NCBI GenBank assembly: GCA_041679065.1
Contig: JBBABI010000029.1
Span: 1-12,855, forward strand
Direction: 5' to 3'
DNA: 12,855 bases
Source: CAJBLF01 sp041679065
Lineage (GTDB): Bacteria; Patescibacteriota; Gracilibacteria; Absconditabacterales; Absconditicoccaceae
The notes beneath the pieces were generated by a model. It made no database searches, was not told the DNA's origin, and was given only the letters and a program-made list of their open reading frames with translations. The position numbers and the translations under genes are program-made. Shown one piece after another: positions 6,235 through 12,855 of this stretch (its first letter is position 1; each line of letters opens with the position of its first letter).

Positions 6235-7515
6235 TTAGTCGCTTATATCATAGTCGTCATCATCGAATCTGCTCAGATATTCCTTTTCTTCATCTTCATC
6301 ATCATATTCTTCTTCAGCTCTTTTCTTTTGCCCTTTTATCTTTCTCCTTTTCCCTTCGGTAGATTCTAGTTTAGCGATATCATCTTCGATTCCAAGTATT
6401 TTTTGTAATCCTGCATGCTCTTTGAGTTTCTGGATTACTTTCTGCTCGATTTGCCTGACTCTTTCCCTGGTTACATCAAATTCTTCCCCGACTTGTTCCA
6501 ACGTATATTTTGGTCCATCTATACCATATCTCATTTTCACAATCTTTGCTTCTCTATCATCCAGCATAGCGAGTATCATATCAAGATTGTTTCTTAGGGC
6601 GTTTTTTTCGGCAAATTGATCGGGCCTCAACGTGTTATTATCCTCGATCAAGTCTGCTAAGGTATCTCTTCCTTCATCGCCTACTTCTCTATCCAGGGAA
6701 ACATTTCCGAAAATCACTTCTTCCAATTTTTTAATTTTCTTGATGGGAAATCCAAGCTTTTGTCAGATTTCTTTGGATGTGGGTTCTCTTCATAGTTTCT
6801 GAAAGAGAATCTGATAGGTTTTGTTGTATGAATTGATTTCGTCGATAAGATGCACCGGTATCCTAACGTGTTTGGTCATATCAGCGATAGCTTTGGTAAT
6901 GCTTTGCTTGATCCACCACGTCGCATAGGTAGAGAATTTAAACTCCTTATCTGGATCGAATTTCTCAATAGCTTTGATCAATCCTATATTCCCTTCTTGG
7001 ATTAGATCGGAAAAACTCAATCTTGAACCAAAAAATCTTTTGGCGATACTGATTACTAATCTCAGGTTGGATTCTATCAATATCCTTTTGGCTGCTTCGT
7101 CACCCTTTTTGACACGTCTAGCGATATCTCTCTCATCTTCAGAATTGAGGAGGGGAATCTTGGATATTTCATTGAAATAGAGTTTGATGAAATCCTTATG
7201 CTGAGGATCAGCATGGCGCGTATCAGTCTCATATAGCTGCATCTTACCGAGCTTGGTCTCTTTCTTTGCTTCTTCGGCTTCTTTTTCAAGGATCTCCTCA
7301 ATAGTAATGATCTTGATGCCGAGTTTTTCCGCTAAATCATAGAATTTCTCAATGATCTTGATATTGAGATCCATATCATCCACATCGGCGATGACATCTT
7401 CTTCATTGATAATAGCAGTTTCAAATCATTGCTTCAAAAGATTTTGCAGCGGTTTACTGAGTTCAGAGATATCATCTTGGAAGCTTTCCCACAATTGTTT
7501 TTTGACCTTTAGCAT
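6235..7515 (-). CDS. rpoD: RNA polymerase primary sigma factor (RpoD/SigA)
   Basis: The frame from the ATG at 7515 to TAA at 6235 encodes 426 residues. It directs RNA polymerase to housekeeping promoters. Residues about 1-70 resemble region 1.1. From about 108, DFIKLYFNEISKIPLLN is region 1.2. Region 2 follows with NLRLVISIAKRF, DLIQEGNIGLIKAIEKFD and STYATWWIKQSI (2.3-2.4). Region 3 has HVRIPVHLIDEIN and LGREPTSKEIG, where both glycines near the joint are UGA. Region 4.2 (about 338-365) is TLEQVGEEFDVTRERVRQIE. After region 4, a 53-residue tail (about 374-426) is first basic (KRRKIKGQKKR) and then very acidic (EEEYDDEDEEKEY, FDDDDYD), which most primary sigmas lack. The near-consensus promoters seen nearby fit a sigma70-type factor. 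Confidence 0.95.
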
Positions 7516-7516
7516 A

Positions 7517-7557
7517 GAATGATGAAATGGTAAAATGATAAAGTGATGAAATGGTAA
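7517..7557. repeat. TGATGAAATGGTAAAA tandem repeat upstream of rpoD
   Basis: GATGAAATGGTAA appears twice (about 7521 and 7544) with related ATGATAAAG units between, directly before the rpoD start. It occupies the place where an rpoD promoter or ribosome binding site would be. No convincing -35/-10 pair is seen for rpoD in 7516-7600. Confidence 0.6.
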
Positions 7558-7595
7558 TGTAAATGTTTAGCCATAAACCTCTCTCTTCATGATAT

Positions 7596-7623
7596 TTGAC
7601 ATATTTACAAAAATAGATATAAT
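7596..7623 (+). promoter_or_regulatory. Full-consensus -35/-10 promoter of the structured RNA
   Basis: TTGACA (7596-7601), a 16-nt spacer and TATAAT (7618-7623): both hexamers match the sigma70 consensus exactly. Transcription is expected to start near 7631, divergent from rpoD, at the 5' edge of a long foldable segment. Confidence 0.85.
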
Positions 7624-7630
7624 ATATATT

Positions 7631-7740
7631 GTGTAGTGAAGCCTACGCTTAGTATAGTGAAAAGGAACAGGATCTTACGCAGGTCTTGTTCTTTTGATAT
7701 AGTGAACAAAAGATCAGAAAAGAAGCGTGCTTTCCACTAG
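7631..7740 (+). ncRNA. Structured noncoding RNA, possibly a compact 6S RNA
   Basis: The segment directly after a full-consensus promoter has no long reading frame but folds well by eye. A closing stem pairs TAGTG (7634-7638) with CACTA (7735-7739), AAGC (7639-7642) with GCTT (7729-7732) and ACGCTT (7645-7650) with AAGCGT (7723-7728), with small bulges. An inner hairpin pairs 7660-7674 with 7682-7695 around a 7-nt loop. Between them the 5' side has about 9 unpaired bases and the 3' side about 27, a bubble in which CTTTTG (7691-7696) could instead pair with CAAAAG (7707-7712). Closing stem, central bubble and apical stem are the 6S layout, and 6S RNA acts on sigma70 holoenzyme. At about 110 nt it is shorter than the usual 160-200, so the identity is tentative. 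A structured leader is the alternative; no U-tract terminator is seen. Confidence 0.5.
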
Positions 7741-7787
7741 TATATAAATTTATAAACAACAAAAAAATACGTAACAAAGAAGACGAT

Positions 7788-7850
7788 ATGGATTTTATAC
7801 CCAATATCAACAGAAAAATCGGTTTACATATTCACGTACGTTCTTGCTAA
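7788..7850 (+). CDS. Very short ORF downstream of the structured RNA (doubtful)
   Basis: The ATG at 7788, after the purine-rich AAAGAAGACG, opens a 20-residue frame MDFIPNINRKIGLHIHVRSC ending in TAA. The same frame continues past the stop as DCMETGCGLIIF to a second TAA at 7887, so three cysteines lie close together across the first stop. It could be a leader peptide, a decayed gene or chance. No homology is recognised. Confidence 0.2.
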   Translation: MDFIPNINRKIGLHIHVRSC

Positions 7851-7890
7851 GATTGTATGGAAACAGGATGCGGATTAATTATATTCTAAT

Positions 7891-8055
7891 CGTTATTTCG
7901 CTTCGCTGTGTATTTGACCTTCGGTCGTATATTTATCCTTCGCCTGCCTGCCGGTAGGCAGGGATGTTATTTATCGTTATTAATACACACGAGTGCAACG
8001 AGTTAATATACACGAACGTAGTGAGTAAATACACGTCCGTTTTAGCGGACAAATT
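7891..8055. repeat. Mini-hairpin repeat mosaic between the ncRNA and ruvA
   Basis: Apart from the structured RNA and the doubtful ORF, 7516-8081 holds no gene. This part is a chain of small palindromes separated by TATTT or AAATA. It starts with the unit at 7894-7915, shared exactly with 6080-6101. Next are GACC-TTC-GGTC (7916-7926) and CCTGCCTGCCGGTAGGCAGG, then CACGAGTGCAACGAG and CACGAACGTAGTGAG. It ends with GTCCG-TTTTAG-CGGAC (8035-8050). Spacer orientation flips near 7966-7987, giving an overall inverted design like that of the 6066-6230 mosaic. Confidence 0.75.
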
Positions 8056-8081
8056 ACTATTTTAATTTCTTATTCCCTTCC

Positions 8082-8633
8082 ATGTTTCACTTATTTACCT
8101 GAAAATGCACTTCCTATGCCAACAAGAAATACCTCCAAAACCAATACTTCGGTATCCAGGTAAACTACCTAGGAACCCAGTCAGAGGGTATGTTTTTTCT
8201 CTATCCTTATATGGATGATAACAAGAAGACGATAGTCTATTACGCATTTGATACTGCAGATCAGAAAGTACTCTTTGAAAATATGCTCAAAATCAGCTGA
8301 ATCTGACCCAAAACCGCGTTTCAGATCGTTCAATTACCCAAGGATAGCCTCCAAACTGCGCTCAAGACCGTGGACGTGAAGTTTTTTCAATCCATCCCTG
8401 GTATCTGACCTAAATCAGCGAAGAAAATTCTTTTGGAACTCAAATGATCGATAGATATGAATGACTTCGAGAAAATAAATGTGGACGAAAAGCTGTACAA
8501 AAATATCGTCAAATCACTCAAAAACTTCGGCTATGAAAGCAGTAAGGTCAAAGAAATTCTTCAGAAATATGAATGAAAAATAACTCCAGACAATATGTCA
8601 GAAGTCATTAAACGAGTCATCCAGAATATGTAG
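8082..8633 (+). CDS. ruvA: Holliday junction branch migration protein RuvA
   Basis: With UGA as Gly the frame from the ATG at 8082 to TAG at 8631 gives 183 residues, close to the usual size of about 200. RuvA binds the four-way junction and loads the RuvB motor for branch migration. The N-terminal OB-like domain (about 1-62) is divergent but ends in YYAFDTADQKVLFENML, matching the family's LYGF...E..LF block. Two helix-hairpin-helix motifs follow: SGIGPKTAF (72-80), in which both glycines (73, 75) are UGA, and SIPGIGPKSAKKILLELKG, with G109 as UGA. The C-terminal part (about 135-183) looks like domain III, which contacts RuvB. It stands alone between the repeat mosaic and a convergent gene; ruvB and ruvC are not in the window. 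The pyrimidine run TCCCTTCC precedes the ATG, with no Shine-Dalgarno. Confidence 0.93.
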
Positions 8634-8687
8634 AGCACTGCGAGATTATCAATAACAAAATTAACATAAAGCATATGCGGGGCAAGA

Positions 8688-9545
8688 TTAATTGAGCCCA
8701 TTGAATCTGAAGCGGATTTTTTTCACCATACTTTCATCTGGATAGGTAATCTCTAAGATACGGAGACCTATTTCTAAACCTTCATAATCTTTGAGGCCAA
8801 ACAATGCTTCACACATCCATATCAATGGATCTTTATCTTTTGTTTGCAATGCATCGGGAAATGTCTGTTCAATCAGATCCAAAGCATCTTCATATTTTTC
8901 CAAACCGCACAATGCTTTGATTTTCTCAAGCATACAGCTTTCATACGTTTCTTGCACAATGGGTTCGTGTTTTGATTGTATAAACATATCTACAGAATTG
9001 ATCACAGCCTGATAATTTTTCTGATGAAGATAGAATTTCGCTTTGCATACTACCCACAGAGAAAAAAGTTTGTCATTTGTATTCTCGATATCATTTTCAT
9101 GAGTCATGGCAGTCTCTATAAGATCAGCAACTATATTATAGTTAGCAGTACCTATAAGCAAATCTATTCTCTGAATAAGAATCTCATAGAAATAGATTGG
9201 CTTTAATTCCTGTTGAAGTTTCTCTTTCCCATAGGTGAATAACGCAGTGCTGAGTTGCAAGGCTTTCATCTGATCCAATATATCCTTAGTGTCGGTGAAA
9301 TTATCGTATGCCTCAATAGATTCGTACATCAATGCTTCTATATCGGTATTTTCATCAGCATCTTCTTTTACGTTATTTTTCGGTTCCTTGAAAATAGGGA
9401 ACAAATCCTTCCTATCTTCTTGGAATGGAGCTGTTGCATTCTTGGCGAGTTCTTTCTGTGTTTTGGAAAATATTTCATTCGATTTCTCGTTCTCGCGATT
9501 CTGGGAATCATCTTCAGGAAGATTATTATCATTGATACTGTTCAT
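8688..9545 (-). CDS. TPR-like helical-repeat protein, function unknown
   Basis: The 285-residue frame runs from the ATG at 9545 to TAA at 8688 and contains no UGA, unlike its neighbours. Residues about 1-75 are polar and probably disordered (NNLPEDDSQNRENEKSN). The rest is helical with TPR-like units, seen best at KAKFYLHQKNYQAVINSVD, KIKALCGLEKYEDALDLIE and CEALFGLKDYEGLEIGLRI. TPR-like folds mostly act as protein-binding scaffolds; no partner can be named. There is no signal peptide or membrane segment, so it is probably cytoplasmic. A TTG start at 9605 would be in frame, but it lies on the -35 box of a consensus promoter, so the ATG at 9545 is preferred. It converges with ruvA, separated by 54 bases. 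Confidence 0.75.
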   Translation of the reverse strand: MNSINDNNLPEDDSQNRENEKSNEIFSKTQKELAKNATAPFQEDRKDLFPIFKEPKNNVKEDADENTDIEALMYESIEAYDNFTDTKDILDQMKALQLSTALFTYGKEKLQQELKPIYFYEILIQRIDLLIGTANYNIVADLIETAMTHENDIENTNDKLFSLWVVCKAKFYLHQKNYQAVINSVDMFIQSKHEPIVQETYESCMLEKIKALCGLEKYEDALDLIEQTFPDALQTKDKDPLIWMCEALFGLKDYEGLEIGLRILEITYPDESMVKKIRFRFNGLN

Positions 9546-9576
9546 AAGAAAAAAAATACAATATAAAACTAAGTAA

Positions 9577-9605
9577 ATTATACTCCTAATGTCCTTATTT
9601 GTCAA
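9577..9605 (-). promoter_or_regulatory. Consensus sigma70 promoter of the TPR-like gene
   Basis: Minus strand: TTGACA (9605-9600), a 17-nt spacer and TATAAT (9582-9577), identical to the ideal bacterial promoter. A start near 9570 would give a leader of about 25 nt before the ATG at 9545. It lies just past the end of the cupin gene, so the TPR-like gene is separately expressed. Confidence 0.88.
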
Positions 9606-9619
9606 ATAATGGGTAGATG

Positions 9620-9961
9620 TTATTCACTATGTTTATATTGTCCCGGATACCAGGCTGGTGATGTAGGTAAAGCAAGGAATAGATTATTCCCTTCTACATA
9701 ATACGATGTTCATTTTTCAAAGAGAAAACTATCTCCTGCGTGTATTTCATACGTTCATGTTTGATGGTAGATTATTCCTGATCAGGAAATAACATAATAA
9801 ATTTCATTGCATTCGGTATTTATGGCTTTTCATGTTTCTGGAAATCTTCAATTGATTTTGGAAAGAGCAAATCATAGATTTTTACTTGGGAAATCGTATT
9901 CCCAAACTGTACATGAAGAAGAGTTTATTTTTTTATGAGCATCTTGTTGTTTGATAAGCAT
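9620..9961 (-). CDS. Cupin-fold protein
   Basis: The frame is only visible with UGA as Gly (six UGA codons). It runs from the ATG at 9961 to TAA at 9620 and encodes 113 residues. The single-domain cupin barrel shows in CNEIYYVISGSGIIYHQTG (about 51-69), then YEIHAGDSFLFEKGTSYYVEGN, the usual G-D-x-hydrophobic-x-x-x-G turn, and a final strand LFLALPTSPAWYPGQYKH. The classic metal ligands HxH are not present in the first motif, where only the Glu of NEIYY is kept, so it may not bind metal conventionally. Cupins range from sugar isomerases to regulators, so substrate and role remain open. The start overlaps the end of the upstream MazG-like gene by 29 nt, suggesting one transcript. ATTTTC immediately precedes the ATG. 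Confidence 0.8.
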
Positions 9962-10334
9962 GAAAATAGATAAGGAAAATATAAAACCACTTCTTTAAAA
10001 ATTTTTTCTGGCAATCCATAGCCAATTGAATGCACTCTTGAGGGTCATATCCCAAGTCGTCACACCGACGAATAGTAGAAAAGATAATGTTTCCAAGTTC
10101 TTTCTTGAGTTCTTCATCAGTATGTACTGCCATATCTTTAGAAGCATTACGTTCATATCTACAGATATCGCCGAATACCTTTCCCATCCTGACAATGATT
10201 TGAGCTAAAGGAAGTTTTTCATTCCCCCAAATAGTTTTCCCTTCTGCCAATAAATCTTGGATATGCATAAATAATTGGTAATGAATATAAAAACTGATTG
10301 CCTTTCATATTCGCTCTTGCATTTCACGGGACAT
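9933..10334 (-). CDS. MazG-like nucleotide pyrophosphohydrolase-related protein
   Basis: From the ATG at 10334 to TAA at 9933 there are 133 residues, one glycine being UGA (ERIGKAI). The recognisable part is TDEELKKELGNIIFSTIRRCDDLGYDPQECIQLAMDCQKKF. Its first portion, before the cysteine, has the ExxELGx-hydrophobic helix and the DLGYDP turn seen in MazG-like all-alpha NTP pyrophosphatases. Those enzymes hydrolyse NTPs or dNTPs to monophosphates as house-cleaning or alarmone control. The first EExxE metal motif is poorly kept (RMGKVFGDI) and the second D is N (ELGN), so activity may be altered or lost. Starts at 10322 and 10268 are also in frame; a promoter-like pair at 10335-10362 would favour 10322. 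The cupin gene overlaps its 3' end. Confidence 0.6.
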
Positions 10335-10362
10335 TTTATATTGTATTTTCTGTTTATTTCAA
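10335..10362 (-). promoter_or_regulatory. Putative promoter of the MazG-like/cupin pair
   Basis: Minus strand: TTGAAA (10362-10357), a 16-nt spacer and TATAAA (10340-10335). The expected start near 10328 would leave only a few leader bases before the ATG at 10322, making the message nearly leaderless. It sits in the short divergent gap with lepA. Confidence 0.45.
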
Positions 10363-10397
10363 TGATTTTTTTAGTCTTCTAAATAAAATAGTATTTA

Positions 10398-12371
10398 ATG
10401 AATATTCGCAATTTCTGTATCATAGCTCATATCGATCATGGGAAATCCACGCTCGCTGATAGGATGCTGGAGATGACCTGAACCGTAAGGAAAATCGATC
10501 ATAATCAGATGCTTGATCGCATGGATATTGAGCAGGAAAGAGGAATTACTATTAAATTAACTCCTGCGAGAATGCACTGGAAAGGAGTTGAACTTAATCT
10601 CATCGATACTCCCGGACATGTGGATTTCCAGTACGAAGTCTCTCGTTCTCTCGCTGCTGTAGAAGGCGCGATTTTGTTGATTGATTCCAGTCAAGGAATA
10701 CAAGCGCAGACACTTTCAGTCCTATATATGGCAGTAGAACAATGATTAGAAATCATCCCTGTGCTGAATAAGATCGATCTTCCCGCAGCTCATCCAGAAA
10801 GAGTAGCCAAAGAAATAGAACACGTCATCTGAATTCCCAAAGAAGATATCTTGCTCATTTCCGGAAAGACCGGAGAGTGAGTAGAAGCCGTATTGGATGC
10901 GATTATTGAGAAAATCCCAGGGCCGAAGTCTATAGAATCTCAGGTATCCAAAGCGCTAATTTTTGATTGTGTCTATGACACCTATAAGGGCGTAGTAGCA
11001 TATATCAAAATGGTAGAATGAAGCTTCAAACAAGGAGATAAGCTGTATCTTATTCATACCCAAAAAGTTGTGGATATCGTAGAAGTCTGACATTTTACTC
11101 CGGAATATCAGGTAGATAAAAAAATCACTCAGGGCCAAATCTGATATGTGGTTACGGGAGAAAAATCAGTGAGAAACGTACAAATCGGAGATACACTCAT
11201 TTTGTGATTACCTAAAGATATGGATAAACATGAGATGAAAAATTATGCTGTTCCTGGATTCAAGAGAGTGAAACCCTACGTCTATGCAGGTATGTATCCT
11301 GTAGATACCAACGATTACGAGAAACTTAAAGACAGCTTGGAAAAACTTTCTCTCAATGACAGTGCAGTAGAATATTCGCTAGAAGATAGCAAAGCACTTG
11401 GATTTGGATTTCGCTGTGGATTTCTATGAATGCTCCATATGGATATTATCAAAGAAAGACTTTGGAGAGAATATGGCATTGAAACGATTTTTACTATCCC
11501 GACTGTAGTCTATCTCGTGAAATCCAAAAACCTTAATATCATAGACATTAAATCCGGAAACAATATTCAGATGCTTATTTCTACCTGACTGTACAAAGAT
11601 GTATTGCTCTACGAAAAATATACGACCAAAATTTCTAGTGAAGATATTGATGATATCGTAACCGACAATACCATAGATCCTTCCCTCATATCATGAGAAA
11701 TACTGCAGTTACTCAAACCATGGATCGTCGTCAAATCATGATCGGATCTGCTTGATCAAGGCATCATAGACGTGATCTTGGAGCCTATCGCAGAAGTAGA
11801 AATTGTCGGCCCCAAAGAATACGCAGGCAATATCATGGCACTCTGCAATGAATATAGAGGCACACTCAAATCCATGGATTACTTGGATGAAAATAGGGTA
11901 GTGTGGAAATATGAATTGCCCTTCGGAGAGATCATCATTGATTTTTACGATAGACTCAAATCGGCGACCAAAGGCTATGCGACCATGAATTACGAATTCA
12001 AAAGATACCAAGAAGCTGATTTAGTCAAGATGGATATCTGGATAAATAACGAGAAGGTGGAGGCATTGAGCTGGATTGTCCATACAGATAAAGCATATTA
12101 TCTCGGGAGAGAAGTGACAGAAAAACTCAAAACCCTGATCCCTAAACATCTGTTTACTATCCCTATCCAAGCGGGTATCGGCACCAAGATTATTGCTCGC
12201 GAAACTATTCCAGCAATGAGAAAAGATGTAATCGCCAAATGTTATGGAGGAGATGTGACAAGAAAAAGAAAACTCCTCGCTAAGCAGAAAGAAGGAAAGA
12301 AAAAGATGAAAGCACTCGGCAACGTTAACGTCCCAGGAGACGTATTTATAAAGATGGTGACAAGAGATTAA
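10398..12371 (+). CDS. lepA: Elongation factor 4 (LepA)
   Basis: Joining through UGA=Gly gives 657 residues from the ATG at 10398 to TAA at 12369. LepA is a ribosome-associated GTPase implicated in translation under stress and in initiation or ribosome assembly. The G motifs are AHIDHGKST (10-18), ERGITIK with the switch Thr, DTPGH (from 70), NKID (from 124) and SGKTGEG, a variant of SAKTG. Next come GQIGYVV, AGMYPVDTNDYEKLKDSLEKL, LGFGFRCGFLGMLHMDIIKERL, EPIAEVEIVGPKEYAG and the LepA-specific C-terminal domain with RETIPAMRKDVIAKCYGGDVTR and KMKALGNVNVPGDVF. E. coli LepA is about 599 residues; the excess is an insertion of about 61 residues encoded within 11520-11780. It is divergent from the MazG-like gene. 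The start has no Shine-Dalgarno. Confidence 0.96.
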
Positions 12372-12421
12372 TTGTCATTGCGAGGAACGAAGCAATCCAG
12401 TTTTACATCAAAAATATTTTC

Positions 12422-12712
12422 ATGAGCAAACAATGATATGTATATATCATGACCAATAAAAGAAATTGAGCGTTGTACATCGGTGTGACTAGCGATTTAA
12501 TGAAAAGGGTGTATGAACATAAAAACAAACTTACACCTTGATTTACTAGTCAATATTGATTAGACAAGCTTGTATATTATGAAGAATGTTGAAGTATAGA
12601 GGCATGAATATTGAGAGAGAAGCAACTTAAATGATGAAATAGAAAAAATAAACTAAAACTAATCGAGGATATAAATCCTGAATGGAGTGATTTAAGTGAG
12701 GAGCGAGAATAA
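12422..12712 (+). CDS. GIY-YIG domain nuclease (UPF0213/YhbQ-like)
   Basis: The frame contains eight UGA codons and is invisible under the standard code. Read as Gly it gives 96 residues from the ATG at 12422 to TAA at 12710, the standard size for single-domain GIY-YIG proteins. GYVYIMTNKRNGALYIGVTSD (from residue 5) carries the two motif strands as YVY and YIG, followed by LMKRVYEHKNK with the catalytic Arg, LVYYEEC, the metal-binding Glu in EAGILREKQLKGGNRKNKLKLI, and NPEWSDL. Eight of its nine glycines are UGA. These small nucleases act on DNA; cellular roles are mostly unproven. It lies between two identical 27-bp repeats after lepA, unlike the rest of the gene-dense layout, which hints at acquisition as a unit. 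ATTTTC precedes the ATG. Confidence 0.9.
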
Positions 12713-12719
12713 CTTCTGA

Positions 12720-12806
12720 ATTGCCACGCCTCATTTCACCAGCCTACCCATCGTAGTTCTACGAGGCGCGGCGGCAGGCAGGTTCGGCTCGCAAGGACAA
12801 TACAAT
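12720..12806. repeat. GC-rich palindromic intergenic element
   Basis: This stretch is clearly more GC-rich than its surroundings. TCGTAG-TT-CTACGA is a perfect hairpin. GCCTC near 12730 can pair with GAGGC near 12763 around it, and CGGCGGCAGGCAGG follows. It resembles the dispersed palindromes of the rpoD-flanking mosaics. No gene is visible from 12713 to the window end. Confidence 0.6.
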
Positions 12807-12855
12807 CGTCATTGCGAGGAACGAAGCAATCCAGATAGATACAAAAAGGTGGATT

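Larger units (their letters stand above)
12374..12834 (+). repeat. Identical 27-bp dispersed repeats flanking the GIY-YIG gene
   Basis: The 27 bases at 12374-12400 recur exactly at 12808-12834 in the same orientation. The core is CATTGCGAGGAACGAAGCAA. An inverted, slightly different copy lies inside elp3 (2770-2816). This family of GTCATTGCGAG...GAAGCAATCC palindromic repeats is widely dispersed in bacteria. The left copy begins three bases after the lepA stop. Confidence 0.9.

Noticed and set aside
7596..8055. tRNA gene or CRISPR array in the rpoD-ruvA gap
   Set aside because: No cloverleaf with T- and anticodon arms is seen, and the repeats are short, unequal palindromes without uniform repeat-spacer spacing.
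9546..9605. Longer N-terminus of the TPR-like protein from a TTG at 9605, giving a hydrophobic signal-like start
   Set aside because: The TTG is the first half of a TTGACA box spaced 17 nt from TATAAT, so this DNA is a promoter. The ATG at 9545 fits the expected transcript.
11736..12011. Minus-strand 91-residue frame inside lepA
   Set aside because: It is the shadow of a strongly conserved lepA region.
1..12855. Many frameshifted or nonsense pseudogenes (broken gyrB, lepA, elp3, ruvA)
   Set aside because: All breaks are UGA in one continuous frame at conserved glycines, so the genes are intact under UGA=Gly.

Overview
The window looks like part of a candidate-phyla-radiation bacterium that reads UGA as glycine (translation table 25), as in Absconditabacteria (SR1) and Gracilibacteria. 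With UGA as a stop every large gene breaks into pieces. With UGA as glycine the pieces join in one frame and UGA falls on family-invariant glycines: EGDSAGG and HGVG in GyrB, both SGIGPK glycines in RuvA, GLTIETRP in Elp3, MTGTV in LepA. UGG encodes Trp throughout, so a UGA=Trp code does not fit. The DNA is AT-rich, intergenic regions are short and full of repeats, and most starts lack a clear Shine-Dalgarno. A 10-N gap shows that this is a draft scaffold.

Layout. 1-839 (minus): yraN, then an S41 C-terminal-processing protease cut by the left edge. 973-1378: a small membrane-protein gene with its own promoter and terminator, between 16-bp direct repeats. 1455-3389 (plus): an Elp3-type radical SAM/GNAT tRNA-modification enzyme whose coding sequence contains several repeat-derived in-frame insertions. 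3380-3935: a RelE/ParE-type toxin with a 59-residue presumed antitoxin (minus), bracketed by two perfect 80-bp copies of the elp3 3' end. 4090-6024 (minus): gyrB. 6235-7515 (minus): the primary sigma factor, with an unusual charged C-terminal tail. 7596-7740 (plus): a near-consensus promoter driving a roughly 110-nt foldable transcript that resembles a compact 6S RNA. 8082-8633 (plus): ruvA. 8688-10334 (minus): MazG-like, cupin and TPR-like genes. 10398-12371 (plus): lepA with a 61-residue insertion. 12422-12712 (plus): a GIY-YIG nuclease gene between identical 27-bp dispersed repeats.

Most genes are housekeeping: DNA topology and recombination (gyrB, ruvA), transcription (rpoD and possibly a 6S-like RNA), and translation (lepA, elp3). 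The accessory content lies at gene ends and in intergenic regions: the toxin-antitoxin islet, the GIY-YIG gene, REP-like palindromes and mini-hairpin mosaics on both sides of the rpoD/ncRNA block. The strongest candidates for something new are the toxin-antitoxin islet between duplicated elp3 ends, the structured RNA divergent from rpoD, and the repeats inside the elp3 reading frame.
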